Below are positions 45,894-53,752 of a stretch of DNA of 64,000 nt, in pieces. The DNA lies in NCBI RefSeq assembly GCF_039888675.1, contig NZ_JBDQQR010000001.1, positions 3,472,001 through 3,536,000 on the forward strand, written 5' to 3'. The DNA is from Mesorhizobium sp. CAU 1732. GTDB lineage: Bacteria; Pseudomonadota; Alphaproteobacteria; Rhizobiales; Rhizobiaceae. Within the stretch, counting starts at the first letter, position 1, and every line of letters starts with the position of its first letter. The notes under the pieces are model-generated. The model was not told the origin of the DNA. It saw only the letters and a list, made by a program, of their open reading frames with translations, and did no database searches. The position numbers were made by a program, and so were the translations under genes.

Positions 45894-46041
45894 GTCATCA
45901 CACTCATGCCATCCGACCCCGTCTCTGCATCGCGCAGATCGGCCGGTAAGGCGATTGTGTCGCATCCGCGCTTTGTCATGGTCAAGGGGCGCGCCGCACG
46001 GCAGTCGTCACGAGATTGCCACGGACGACCGTCCTCTCCAT

Positions 46042-46072
46042 GTTCCGCATGCGAATCCGCCGCATGCGGAAC
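46042..46072. terminator. Perfect 12-bp hairpin after tctA
   Basis: Arms GTTCCGCATGCG (46042-46053) and CGCATGCGGAAC (46061-46072), 7-base loop, 33 bases beyond the tctA stop. Probable transcription end of the tct operon, without a clear T-run. Confidence 0.55.
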
Positions 46073-46104
46073 CGATTGCGGCGATTGACCGCGCCTGTCC
46101 GGTG

Positions 46105-47634
46105 TCAGTCCCCGTCCATCGCGAAGGCTGTATCTGCGCCCTTGGGCTGCATCGCACGCCAGATCACCGGACCGAGCACGGCGGCGAAGGCGATCGCATA
46201 GATCGTCAGCGCGATCGGCGATTCGACGAGGAAGAGCCAGTCGCCGCGATTGATCATCAGGCCGCGCCGCAACTGCTCTTCGGCCAGCGGGCCGAGAATG
46301 CACCCGACCAGCACGGGCGCCAGCGGATATCCGAAGCGGCGCATCACGAAGCCGATCAGGCCGAAGACGAGCAGCAGGACGAGCGCGAAGATGGAACCTT
46401 GCGCGCCGACGATGCCGAGCGTCGCGAAGGTCAGGATGCCCGCATAGAGCCAGGGACGCGGGATCATCAGAAGCTTCACCCAGACACCGACGAACGGAAG
46501 GTTGAGGATGAGCAGCATGAAATTCGCGATGAACAGGCTCGCCACGAGGCCCCAGACAAGATCAGGATTGTTGGTGAAGAGCAGCGGCCCCGGCTGCAAC
46601 CCGTATTGCTGGAAGCCCGCGAGCATGATCGCTGCCGTCGCCGAGGTCGGCAGGCCGAGCGTGAGGAGCGGGATCAGCGTCCCGGCCGCGGATGCGTTGT
46701 TCGCGGCCTCGGGTCCGGCCACGCCCTCGATCGCGCCCTTGCTGCCCTCGAACTCCTCTTTCGAGATCCCCTTCGCCGTGCGGCGCTCCATCGAATAGGA
46801 CAGGAAGGTGGGGATTTCGGCGCCGCCTGTCGGCAACGGCCCGAACAGGAAGCCAAGCCCCGTGCCCCGGATGAAAGGCTTGATGCAGCGCTTGAAGTCC
46901 TGCCAGGTCAGCCAGACCGAGCCCTTGACGGCCTCGACCTTCTCCTGGACGTCTGCCTTCTGCGACGCGATGTAGAGCGTCTCGCCGATGGCGAAGAGCC
47001 CGACGGCGACGATCGCGATCGAGATGTTGTCGCGCAGTTCTGGAACGCCGAAGGCCAGCCGCGCCTGCCCCGTCAGCTTGTCGATGCCGACAAGGCCGAT
47101 CGCAAGCCCAAGGAAAAGCGCCGTCAGGCCTCGCACGATCGACCCGCCGAACGCCGCCGAAACGGTCATGAACGACAACACCATCAGGGCGAAATATTCG
47201 GCCGGGCCGAAGGAAAGCGCGACCATCACCATGAAGGGCGCGACCACCGCGATGCCGATCGTGGCAAAGGTTCCGCCAAAGAACGAACCGATCGCCGCGG
47301 TCGCCAGCGCTTTGCCGCCGCGACCGTCCCGCGCCATCTTGTTCCCTTCGACCGCAGTCATGATCGATGCGGTTTCGCCCGGCGTGTTCAGCAGGATCGA
47401 CGAGATCGCCCCGCCATACATGCCGCCATAGTAGATGCCGGCGAACATGATCATCGAGCCGGTCGCGCCGAAGGACAGGCTGACCGGCAAAAGCAGCGCG
47501 ACCGTCAGCGCCGGGCCGATGCCCGGCATGACGCCGACCGCCGTGCCAAGCACCACGCCGATCAGCGCGAACATCAGGTTCATCGGTTGCGCGGCGATCG
47601 CCAGGCCATCGAGAAGCAGTGAGAATGTATCCAT
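46105..47634 (-). CDS. tctA: TctA, tripartite tricarboxylate transporter large permease
   Basis: 509-residue permease with about twelve helices. Signature blocks: GTAVGVMPGIGPALTVALLLPVSL, YYGGMYGGAISSILLNTPGE, FLFGPLPTGGAEIPTFLSYSMERR and AAGTLIPLLTLGLPTSATAAIMLAG. It mediates ion-driven uptake of a carboxylate handed over by TctC. ATG at 47634 (MDTFSLLLDG) is chosen; the open frame upstream runs through a repeat element. Confidence 0.93.
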   Translation of the reverse strand: MDTFSLLLDGLAIAAQPMNLMFALIGVVLGTAVGVMPGIGPALTVALLLPVSLSFGATGSMIMFAGIYYGGMYGGAISSILLNTPGETASIMTAVEGNKMARDGRGGKALATAAIGSFFGGTFATIGIAVVAPFMVMVALSFGPAEYFALMVLSFMTVSAAFGGSIVRGLTALFLGLAIGLVGIDKLTGQARLAFGVPELRDNISIAIVAVGLFAIGETLYIASQKADVQEKVEAVKGSVWLTWQDFKRCIKPFIRGTGLGFLFGPLPTGGAEIPTFLSYSMERRTAKGISKEEFEGSKGAIEGVAGPEAANNASAAGTLIPLLTLGLPTSATAAIMLAGFQQYGLQPGPLLFTNNPDLVWGLVASLFIANFMLLILNLPFVGVWVKLLMIPRPWLYAGILTFATLGIVGAQGSIFALVLLLVFGLIGFVMRRFGYPLAPVLVGCILGPLAEEQLRRGLMINRGDWLFLVESPIALTIYAIAFAAVLGPVIWRAMQPKGADTAFAMDGD

Positions 47635-47654
47635 GACGAATGCTGATCCTAGAG

Positions 47655-47753
47655 CATGTCTCCCGAAAGTGGGCACCGGTTTCGGGGCAAAGACATGCAT
47701 CAAAACAAGGGCGTAAAGCGCATAGAGCGAATCTGAAAATCGCGATGCGCTTT
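47655..47753. repeat. Palindromic intergenic repeat between tctB and tctA
   Basis: Two hairpins in tandem: CATGTCT/AGACATG (47655-47661, 47691-47697) with inner arms CCCGAAA/TTTCGGG, and AAAGCGCAT/ATGCGCTTT (47715-47723, 47745-47753). The wording, including GTGGGCACCGG, is that of a multicopy intergenic repeat I recall from Mesorhizobium-like genomes. Its right end overlaps the tctB stop codon. Confidence 0.65.
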
Positions 47754-48282
47754 AGCGGCGGAAGAAGCCGTCGATGATGCGCTCCGGCGGGCCGGCGGGA
47801 AGCGAGAGGCCGAGCCCATGACGAAACAGTAGATAAAGCAGTGCCGAAAGCACGATGCCGACGAAGATCGTGAACCAGATCGGCTTGCGGCCGAGCCCGC
47901 GCGCGGCGAAGCCGAACAGCGTGCCCGATGCGATCACGAACCCTGATCCTACCGTCAGAAGCACGAACTCGACGGCGATCGCCCCCGTGATCCAGAGTAC
48001 CGGCGCCCAGGCCATTGCCGCACGCTTCGGAAAGCCGTCTTCCCGTAAGGCGAGCCAAACGGTCAGCGCAGCGAAGATCGCGATTCCGGCAGCGACGATA
48101 TACGGAAATATCTCCGGGCCGAACTGTGCATAGCTGCGGCGGAACGGATAGCTCGACGCGTCCCACGCGATCAGCACAGCCATCGCGAAAAGGCTGATGG
48201 CGATGGCGAGCGCGCCAAGGTCGCGCATGGAGGTATCGGGCTGAGGCCGGCTTGCGCCGGCCTCCTCGGATGGCTGGGCCAT
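47752..48282 (-). CDS. tctB: TctB, tripartite tricarboxylate transporter small subunit
   Basis: 176-residue membrane protein with four helices (about 22-44, 57-78, 90-116, 132-153) and the loop SSYPFRRSYAQFGPEIFPYIVA typical of TctB. Stabilises TctA. Its stop codon lies inside a palindromic repeat. Confidence 0.9.
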   Translation of the reverse strand: MAQPSEEAGASRPQPDTSMRDLGALAIAISLFAMAVLIAWDASSYPFRRSYAQFGPEIFPYIVAAGIAIFAALTVWLALREDGFPKRAAMAWAPVLWITGAIAVEFVLLTVGSGFVIASGTLFGFAARGLGRKPIWFTIFVGIVLSALLYLLFRHGLGLSLPAGPPERIIDGFFRR

Positions 48283-48295
48283 GACGACGCTTTTC

Positions 48296-49249
48296 CTATT
48301 CCTGGCTGATGCCGAGTTCGGAGAGGATGGCCGCCGTCTGTTCGATCTGGCCGTCGAGATAGGTCTGGAATTCGTCGCCGTCGAGATAGGTGTTCACCCA
48401 GCCCTTGGTCTCGAGTTCCTGGTTCCAGGCGTCGGATTCGGCCATCGTGCGAATGGTCGTGGTCAGGCCTTCGCGCTCTTCATCGGTGATGCCGGGTGCT
48501 GCCGCGATCATGCGCCAGTTCTGCAAATCCACGTCGAAACCCTGTTCGACGAAGGTCGGCGCATCGAGATACGCTTGACGCTCCGGTGCGGTGACGCCGA
48601 TCACGCGCAGCGCGCCGGCCTCGATCTGCGAGGCGAACTCGCTGTAGCCGGAAATGCCCACGGTCACCTGATTGCCCAGCAGCGCTGCGAGAGCCTCGCC
48701 ACCGCCCGAATAGGGAATGTAGTTGATCTCTTCAGGCGCAACGCCCGCAGCCTTGACGAAAAGCCCTGCCGCGATGTGGTCCGCGCCGCCGGCCGAACCG
48801 CCGGCCCATGTAACTGAGCCCGGATCCGCCTTCACGGCTTCCGCAAGCTGCTTCGCGTCCTGGATTTCGCTTGCCGCCGGAACGACGACGACGACATATT
48901 CGCCCGTCAGGCGCGCGATCGGCGTGACGTCGGCCAGGGTGACCGGCGAGGCATTCGCAATGATCGCGCCGACCATCACATAGCCGCCGACGATCGTCGC
49001 GGTCGCATCGCCCTTCGAGTTGTTGACGAACTGCTGGAGACCGATCGTCCCGCCCGCCCCGGTCACGTTCTCGACCTGGATGTTGGAGACGAGCTTCTCT
49101 TTCTGAAGCGTGCCCTGGATCGAACGCGCGGTCTGGTCCCACCCGCCGCCGGGCCCCGCAGGCGCCATGATCTTGAGTTCCGACATCTGCGCGAAAGCGC
49201 TGGTCGCGGAGAGAAATGCCACGGCTGCGGCGAGTACGAGTTTCTTCAT
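48296..49249 (-). CDS. tctC: TctC, tripartite tricarboxylate transporter binding protein
   Basis: 317-residue periplasmic protein. Signal peptide MKKLVLAAAVAFLSATSAFA; mature start QMSELKIMAPAGPGGGWDQTARSIQGTL is characteristic of this group, with VENVTGAGGTIGLQQFVN and SGGGEALAALLGNQVTVGISGYSEF. It captures a tricarboxylate or similar acid. ATG at 49249 has a GGGAGGAC ribosome-binding site. About 225 bases separate it from the kinase gene upstream; TGTCA repeats there may be response-regulator sites. Confidence 0.92.
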   Translation of the reverse strand: MKKLVLAAAVAFLSATSAFAQMSELKIMAPAGPGGGWDQTARSIQGTLQKEKLVSNIQVENVTGAGGTIGLQQFVNNSKGDATATIVGGYVMVGAIIANASPVTLADVTPIARLTGEYVVVVVPAASEIQDAKQLAEAVKADPGSVTWAGGSAGGADHIAAGLFVKAAGVAPEEINYIPYSGGGEALAALLGNQVTVGISGYSEFASQIEAGALRVIGVTAPERQAYLDAPTFVEQGFDVDLQNWRMIAAAPGITDEEREGLTTTIRTMAESDAWNQELETKGWVNTYLDGDEFQTYLDGQIEQTAAILSELGISQE

Positions 49250-49474
49250 GATGTCCTCCCAGACATGCAGGTTGCGTGCGGCATGGATGCCGACAAAGCC
49301 GATCGCCGATGTACGAGCCTGGGGCATATTTCGGGGAGCGCGCCTAGACGCAACACACTGTCCGGTGCCGTGGCGACCGAACCTTTCCTCCCGTAAAACT
49401 CCTCCAGGCCGGCGCCTCGGCTCCGGTTGACGAGAGACTAGCACCCCAAGCTGTCAGCGACCTGTCACGTGCCG

Positions 49475-51943
49475 TCAGCGCGGCGCGACGATCTCGCGCC
49501 AGGTTTCGAGGAAGCGGGCGCGGCGCTGTTGATCCAGCGAGACGAGCAGCGAGGGTCCCAGCGCCAGTGGCTGCACCGCCCCTCGCCCGCGACTGCCGAT
49601 CGCCTCGGCCGTGAAGCGGCCGAACGAGCCCGGCATGACCGAGCCGAGCGCCGCATCGCCTGCCGCCACGCTCTGGCCCTGCGGCGACAGCGCGAAATCG
49701 ACGAAGGCTTTCGCCAGATCGGCATGCGGCGTGTCGCGCGGGATCAGCATGGTTCGCGTCAGGACGAGAACGTAGTCGTCGGGCACGATGATCCCGATCT
49801 TCACACCGGCTGCCTGCCGCGCCAGCGCGTAGGAGCCGAGCACGTTGTAGCCGAGCGCCAGATCGCCGCGCGCGACCATGTCGAGGATTTCGGGGCTCGA
49901 CCCGCTGAGATGGACGCCTGTCCGGCCGAACGCCGTCGCAAGCCGCCAGAAATTCGACGAGATGAGCTGGTCCTGGGCGGCGAGCAGATAGCCGACGCCG
50001 CTGGTTGCGATATCGTATGTCCCGACCTTGCCGCGAAACCGCTCCGGCTGGTGCTCCAGCAATTCCGCAAGGCGCAGATGCGTCCGGGGTAATTCGTCCT
50101 CGGCGATCAGCGCCGGATTGTAGATGATCACCGCCGGCTCGAAGGTGAAGCCGATCACCTCGCCCCGCCATTGCGCCCAGCGCGGCAGGGCGCCGAGGTA
50201 TGGCGACTCGTAGGCGAGCGCATGCCCGTCATTCGCGAGCTTCAACTGGAGATCGGATGAGGAACTGATCATCAGATCGGGCCTGGGCGCGAGGCTCCCG
50301 TCGAGGAATTCCTCATACATCGGAAGCGTCTCGGTCTCGCGGTAGACGACCGTGACCTCCGGCCTGACCCGCTGGAACCCCTCCACGAACCGGGAAAAGA
50401 GCGGCGTATCCGTCGTGCCGACGATCGTCAGAACCGTCTCGCCGCCGGCTTCGCCCGCAGGCGCCGCGTAGCGCGTCTCCGCCGCCACCGCCGAAATCGG
50501 CTGGAAGATGGAAGCGGATGCCATCACCGCAACCGCGATCAGCGCCGCAAGTCCATGCTGCGGTGATATCCGCTCCATGCGCACCGGCAGGCCGATCTCC
50601 ATCGTCAACCCGCCACCGTCGCGATCGAGGAGCCGCAAGGTTCCGCCGTGCGAATCCACCACCCGCTTGACGATGGCGAGCCCGAGGCCGGAGCCGGTCT
50701 TGCCTTCTCCGGCGCTGCCCCGCTTGAAGCGCTCCAGAACCGCGTCCTTTTCCGAATCCCGGATTCCCGGCCCGCGATCCGAGACGGACAGTCTCAGTTT
50801 TCCATCACCCTGCGTCGACGCACCGATCTCGACCGGCCCGGACGAATACAGGATCGCGTTGTCGACGACATTGCGCAGCATCTCGCGAAGCACCACCCGG
50901 TCGGCATAAAACTCGGCATCGCTCAACCCCTCGGCGATCGACACCCGAACCCGCTCCACGACCGACGGGTCGAGCCGTCGCCGCACGTCCTCAATCAGCC
51001 CCGATACCGTGGTCGGCCGTGCGTCGCGCATGTCGAGGCGGTGCGAAATCGTCGCGTCCATCAGCAACTGCGACACAAGCTGGCTCGCCTGCGCGGCACT
51101 TTGGTGAATGCGCGCGACGCGCACCCGCAGTTTGTCCGGATCAGGCTCGTCCATCGCCACCTCGGCCTGCGCGCGCAGCGAGGCGAGCGGCGTGCGAACC
51201 TCGTGCGCCGCCTCGGTGACGAGCCCGCTCATGCGCTCGATGGCCAGCCGCAGCCGCTCCGTAAAATCGTTGAGCGCGGCGACGAGTTGGCTGACCTCTG
51301 TCGGCACAGGCACGGTGACCGGCGACAGATCGTCGGGCGAGCGCGCCCGCAATTCCTGTTCGAGCGATGCGAGTGGCGCGAATGTCCGCCCGATGCCGAA
51401 CCACACCAGCCCGACGGCGAGCAGCGTCAGCGCCACCAGCGGCACGATCGCGTTGGAGAGGATTTCGTTCGACAGGATTTCGCGCTCGTTTTGCGTTTCC
51501 GCCACACGGATCGTCACCCAGCCCGTCGCATCGGCGGTTGAAATGAGACGCCCGACAGTCGCCAGCCGAAGCAGTTCGCCGCGATAGGGCAGATCCTGAA
51601 ACACCGGTTCCGCCGAAATTGCGGGTGCGAGGTCGACGGCAAGATCGTCATAGCCCGTCACCAGTGCATTGTCCGGCCCGCGGACCGTGTAGAAAAGCCG
51701 GTCGCCGCCCGAAAACATCGCGAAGGATGCGAATGGCAGTTCGACCAGCACCGCGTCGTCCTCGATCTGCACGGCTCCGGCGATCGTCAGCGCGGAAGCC
51801 GCAAGCAGGCGATCGAAGGCGCGATCGGCAGCACGCTCGGCATAATCGTTGATGAAAATGGCGAGCGCCACGGCCGCGACCGCGAGCAGCGAAACCGCCA
51901 ACGCGAAGATGCGCCGCCGGATCGAGAACACCTTGCGCGTCAT
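49475..51943 (-). CDS. Sensor histidine kinase fused to a periplasmic solute-binding domain
   Basis: 822-residue single frame. Residues 1-455 form a TctE-like kinase: helix 12-31, sensor region 32-163, helix 164-186, HAMP, phosphoacceptor H247 (AAHEVRTPL), N-box LRNVVDNAI (N362) and DRGPGI, GSGLGLAIVKRVV. Residues 464-487 are hydrophobic and end in a signal-peptidase-like SAVAAE, followed by a solute-binding domain (about 500-822; TVVYRETETLPMYEEFL, ATSGVGYLLAAQDQL, ALGYNVLGSYALARQA) of the AfuA/ferric or organophosphate type. No stop separates the halves. An internal ATG (50578) could also give a separate secreted protein, but its ribosome-binding site is poor. Overlaps the regulator gene (ATGA). 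Confidence 0.85.
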   Translation of the reverse strand: MTRKVFSIRRRIFALAVSLLAVAAVALAIFINDYAERAADRAFDRLLAASALTIAGAVQIEDDAVLVELPFASFAMFSGGDRLFYTVRGPDNALVTGYDDLAVDLAPAISAEPVFQDLPYRGELLRLATVGRLISTADATGWVTIRVAETQNEREILSNEILSNAIVPLVALTLLAVGLVWFGIGRTFAPLASLEQELRARSPDDLSPVTVPVPTEVSQLVAALNDFTERLRLAIERMSGLVTEAAHEVRTPLASLRAQAEVAMDEPDPDKLRVRVARIHQSAAQASQLVSQLLMDATISHRLDMRDARPTTVSGLIEDVRRRLDPSVVERVRVSIAEGLSDAEFYADRVVLREMLRNVVDNAILYSSGPVEIGASTQGDGKLRLSVSDRGPGIRDSEKDAVLERFKRGSAGEGKTGSGLGLAIVKRVVDSHGGTLRLLDRDGGGLTMEIGLPVRMERISPQHGLAALIAVAVMASASIFQPISAVAAETRYAAPAGEAGGETVLTIVGTTDTPLFSRFVEGFQRVRPEVTVVYRETETLPMYEEFLDGSLAPRPDLMISSSSDLQLKLANDGHALAYESPYLGALPRWAQWRGEVIGFTFEPAVIIYNPALIAEDELPRTHLRLAELLEHQPERFRGKVGTYDIATSGVGYLLAAQDQLISSNFWRLATAFGRTGVHLSGSSPEILDMVARGDLALGYNVLGSYALARQAAGVKIGIIVPDDYVLVLTRTMLIPRDTPHADLAKAFVDFALSPQGQSVAAGDAALGSVMPGSFGRFTAEAIGSRGRGAVQPLALGPSLLVSLDQQRRARFLETWREIVAPR

Positions 51944-52608
51944 TTCAATGCTTTCGCGAGATAGCCGACGCCGCGTACCGTCTCGATATCGAGCCGCGAA
52001 CCCTCGATCTTGCGGCGCAGCCTCGACACCTGCAATTCGAGCGCGTTGACCGAGACGTCCTCGTCGAAATTGAACAGTTGCGCCATCAGCCGCTCCTTGG
52101 GAACCACCTGCCCCACCCGCGCGACAAGGATTTCCAGCAGGCGGAATTCACGCCGCCCAAGGTCGATCGTGCGATCGCCGAGCGCGACCAACCCATTCGC
52201 GAGATCGATGCGCAAATCGCCGACGGTCGTCACGCTCGTCACCTGCCCCGCTGGGCGCCGCATCAAAACCCGAAGCCGCGCTTCCAGTTCGCGCAGGTCG
52301 AAGGGCTTCACGAGGTAGTCGTCCGCGCCACGGTCGAGCAGGCTGACCTTGTCGTCGATTTCCGCGCGCGCGGTCATGACGAGCACCGGCGTCTCGGATT
52401 TGCTGCGGCGCAGTTCGCCAAGTATGGAAATCCCGTCCCGGCCGGGCAGCGTCAGGTCGAGCGCGATGACGTCGAACTGCTCGCGCAGCGCCATCTCGAT
52501 CCCGTCGTCGCCGTTGCGCAGCCATTCCACAGAATGGCCGGCATCGCGCAGGCGTCGTTCGATCGCCTCCCCCAGATCTTCATGATCCTCGATAAGCAAT
52601 ATGCGCAT
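51940..52608 (-). CDS. tctD: TctD-like OmpR-family response regulator
   Basis: 222-residue regulator. Receiver domain with phosphorylation site D51 (ALDLTLPGRDG), acidic pocket E7/D8 and conserved K101 (YLVKPF); C-terminal OmpR winged helix (about 125-220: LGRREFRLLEILV, ALELQVSRLRRKIEGS, VRGVGYLAK). Its stop overlaps the start of the sensor kinase. Expected to activate tctCBA when the kinase detects the carboxylate. ATG at 52608 gives the usual MRILLIED start; the earlier ATG adds four residues. Confidence 0.93.
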   Translation of the reverse strand: MRILLIEDHEDLGEAIERRLRDAGHSVEWLRNGDDGIEMALREQFDVIALDLTLPGRDGISILGELRRSKSETPVLVMTARAEIDDKVSLLDRGADDYLVKPFDLRELEARLRVLMRRPAGQVTSVTTVGDLRIDLANGLVALGDRTIDLGRREFRLLEILVARVGQVVPKERLMAQLFNFDEDVSVNALELQVSRLRRKIEGSRLDIETVRGVGYLAKALK

Positions 52609-52707
52609 CGCTTGCCGCACTCCTCCCGGCAGCGCGTCACAATCGCATCTGCGCGCCCGCGCATCAACGCGTTCGTTTTCCCGCCCGTCACGTCTGGTGA
52701 TTTCGAT

Positions 52708-52738
52708 TCAGCTTCAACGGCTTGAACGCTTAAGCTGA
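52708..52738 (-). terminator. Hairpin after the EamA transporter gene
   Basis: TCAGCTT (52708-52714) and AAGCTGA (52732-52738) form an inverted repeat with a 17-base loop directly beyond the stop. A weak terminator candidate. Confidence 0.35.
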
Positions 52739-52739
52739 T

Positions 52740-53705
52740 TCAAAGCCTGTTGCGGAAGAACGGGTTCCACCGCACCACGCCGAGCCGCACCCGTTCGCGC
52801 ACCAGCGTCAAAAGGCCGGCACCCGCGAGCACGCCGAGGCCGACGAGCGACAGCGCATCGGGATACTCGGCGAAGAACATCGCGCCGAGGATCACCGCCC
52901 AAACAATCTGCGAATAATGCGTCGGCGCGATCTGGTTGGCCGGCGCGATGCGCGTGGCGGCCAGCAATGCGACCTGTCCGCCGGCGGCAAACCCGCCGGC
53001 AAGCGCGAGCCAACCCGTCTGCTCGAGCGTCGGCAGCGCATCGATCGTGAACAGCATCGCCACGCCGTTGATGATGATACCGTAGGCCATCAGATAGCCG
53101 AGCATCGTGGTGCGCTTTTCGGTGACCGCAAGCGACCGCAGGAGGATCACGGTCAAGGCAGCGAGGAACGCCACGGCCAGTGCGGAGAAATGGCCGGGTT
53201 CGAGCGCCCGAAAGCCGGGTCGCACCACCAGCATCACGCCGACGAATCCGGCGATGACCGCAAACCAGCGCCACGCGCCGATCTGCTCCTTCAGGAAGAT
53301 CATCGACAGGATCGTCACGAAAAGCGGCGCGAGGAAGATCAGCGCATAGGCTTCCGCGAAAGGGATCGTTGTGAAGGCGTAGATGCCGAGAACGCTGGCA
53401 ACGATACCGGACAACGCGCGTGCGTGCACCGCGAATGGACGCTTCGTGCGCCAGAAATGGCGCCACTGCTCATGGCTCGGCTTCGTGAAATAGATGAAGA
53501 CGCTGGAGAAAACGGTTGTAAAAAAAGCGATCTCGAACGTGCCGATCTGGCCGCCCAGCGACTTGATGACGGCGTCGGCCCATGAAAAGCTCGCATAGGC
53601 GAGAAGCGCAAGCAGGACGCCGTTCTGCACGATGGAAGGTCCCGGAGGAAAGCCGACGCGGATACTCGCGCTTGGTGCGCATCCGGACGATAGCGAAGTC
53701 TCCAC
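52740..53705 (-). CDS. EamA/DMT family transporter
   Basis: About 321-residue drug/metabolite transporter with ten helices in two EamA repeats: LLALLAYASFSWADAVIKSLGG through IFLKEQIGAWRWFAVIAGFVGVMLVV, then FLAALTVILLRSLAVTEKRTTMLGYLM through GAMFFAEYPDALSLVGLGVLAGAGLL. No ATG is in frame near the beginning. GTG at 53705 is used because residues GFPPGPSIVQNG just before helix 1 look conserved; GTG at 53630 is a shorter alternative. Substrate unknown. Confidence 0.85.
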   Translation of the reverse strand: METSLSSGCAPSASIRVGFPPGPSIVQNGVLLALLAYASFSWADAVIKSLGGQIGTFEIAFFTTVFSSVFIYFTKPSHEQWRHFWRTKRPFAVHARALSGIVASVLGIYAFTTIPFAEAYALIFLAPLFVTILSMIFLKEQIGAWRWFAVIAGFVGVMLVVRPGFRALEPGHFSALAVAFLAALTVILLRSLAVTEKRTTMLGYLMAYGIIINGVAMLFTIDALPTLEQTGWLALAGGFAAGGQVALLAATRIAPANQIAPTHYSQIVWAVILGAMFFAEYPDALSLVGLGVLAGAGLLTLVRERVRLGVVRWNPFFRNRL

Positions 53706-53752
53706 GTCCGGTACGCTATCGGCGGCACCGGCGCAAGACGCGCGATTGGTCC

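Noticed and set aside
45781..47622. A 613-codon plus-strand open frame opposite tctA
   Set aside because: Highly charged antisense shadow with no motif, while tctA on the other strand is complete.
50570..50585. A sequencing frameshift as the cause of the kinase/binding-protein fusion
   Set aside because: The frame is the same on both sides and only a missing stop codon would be needed; nothing in the local sequence suggests an indel. It stays an open possibility in the finding.
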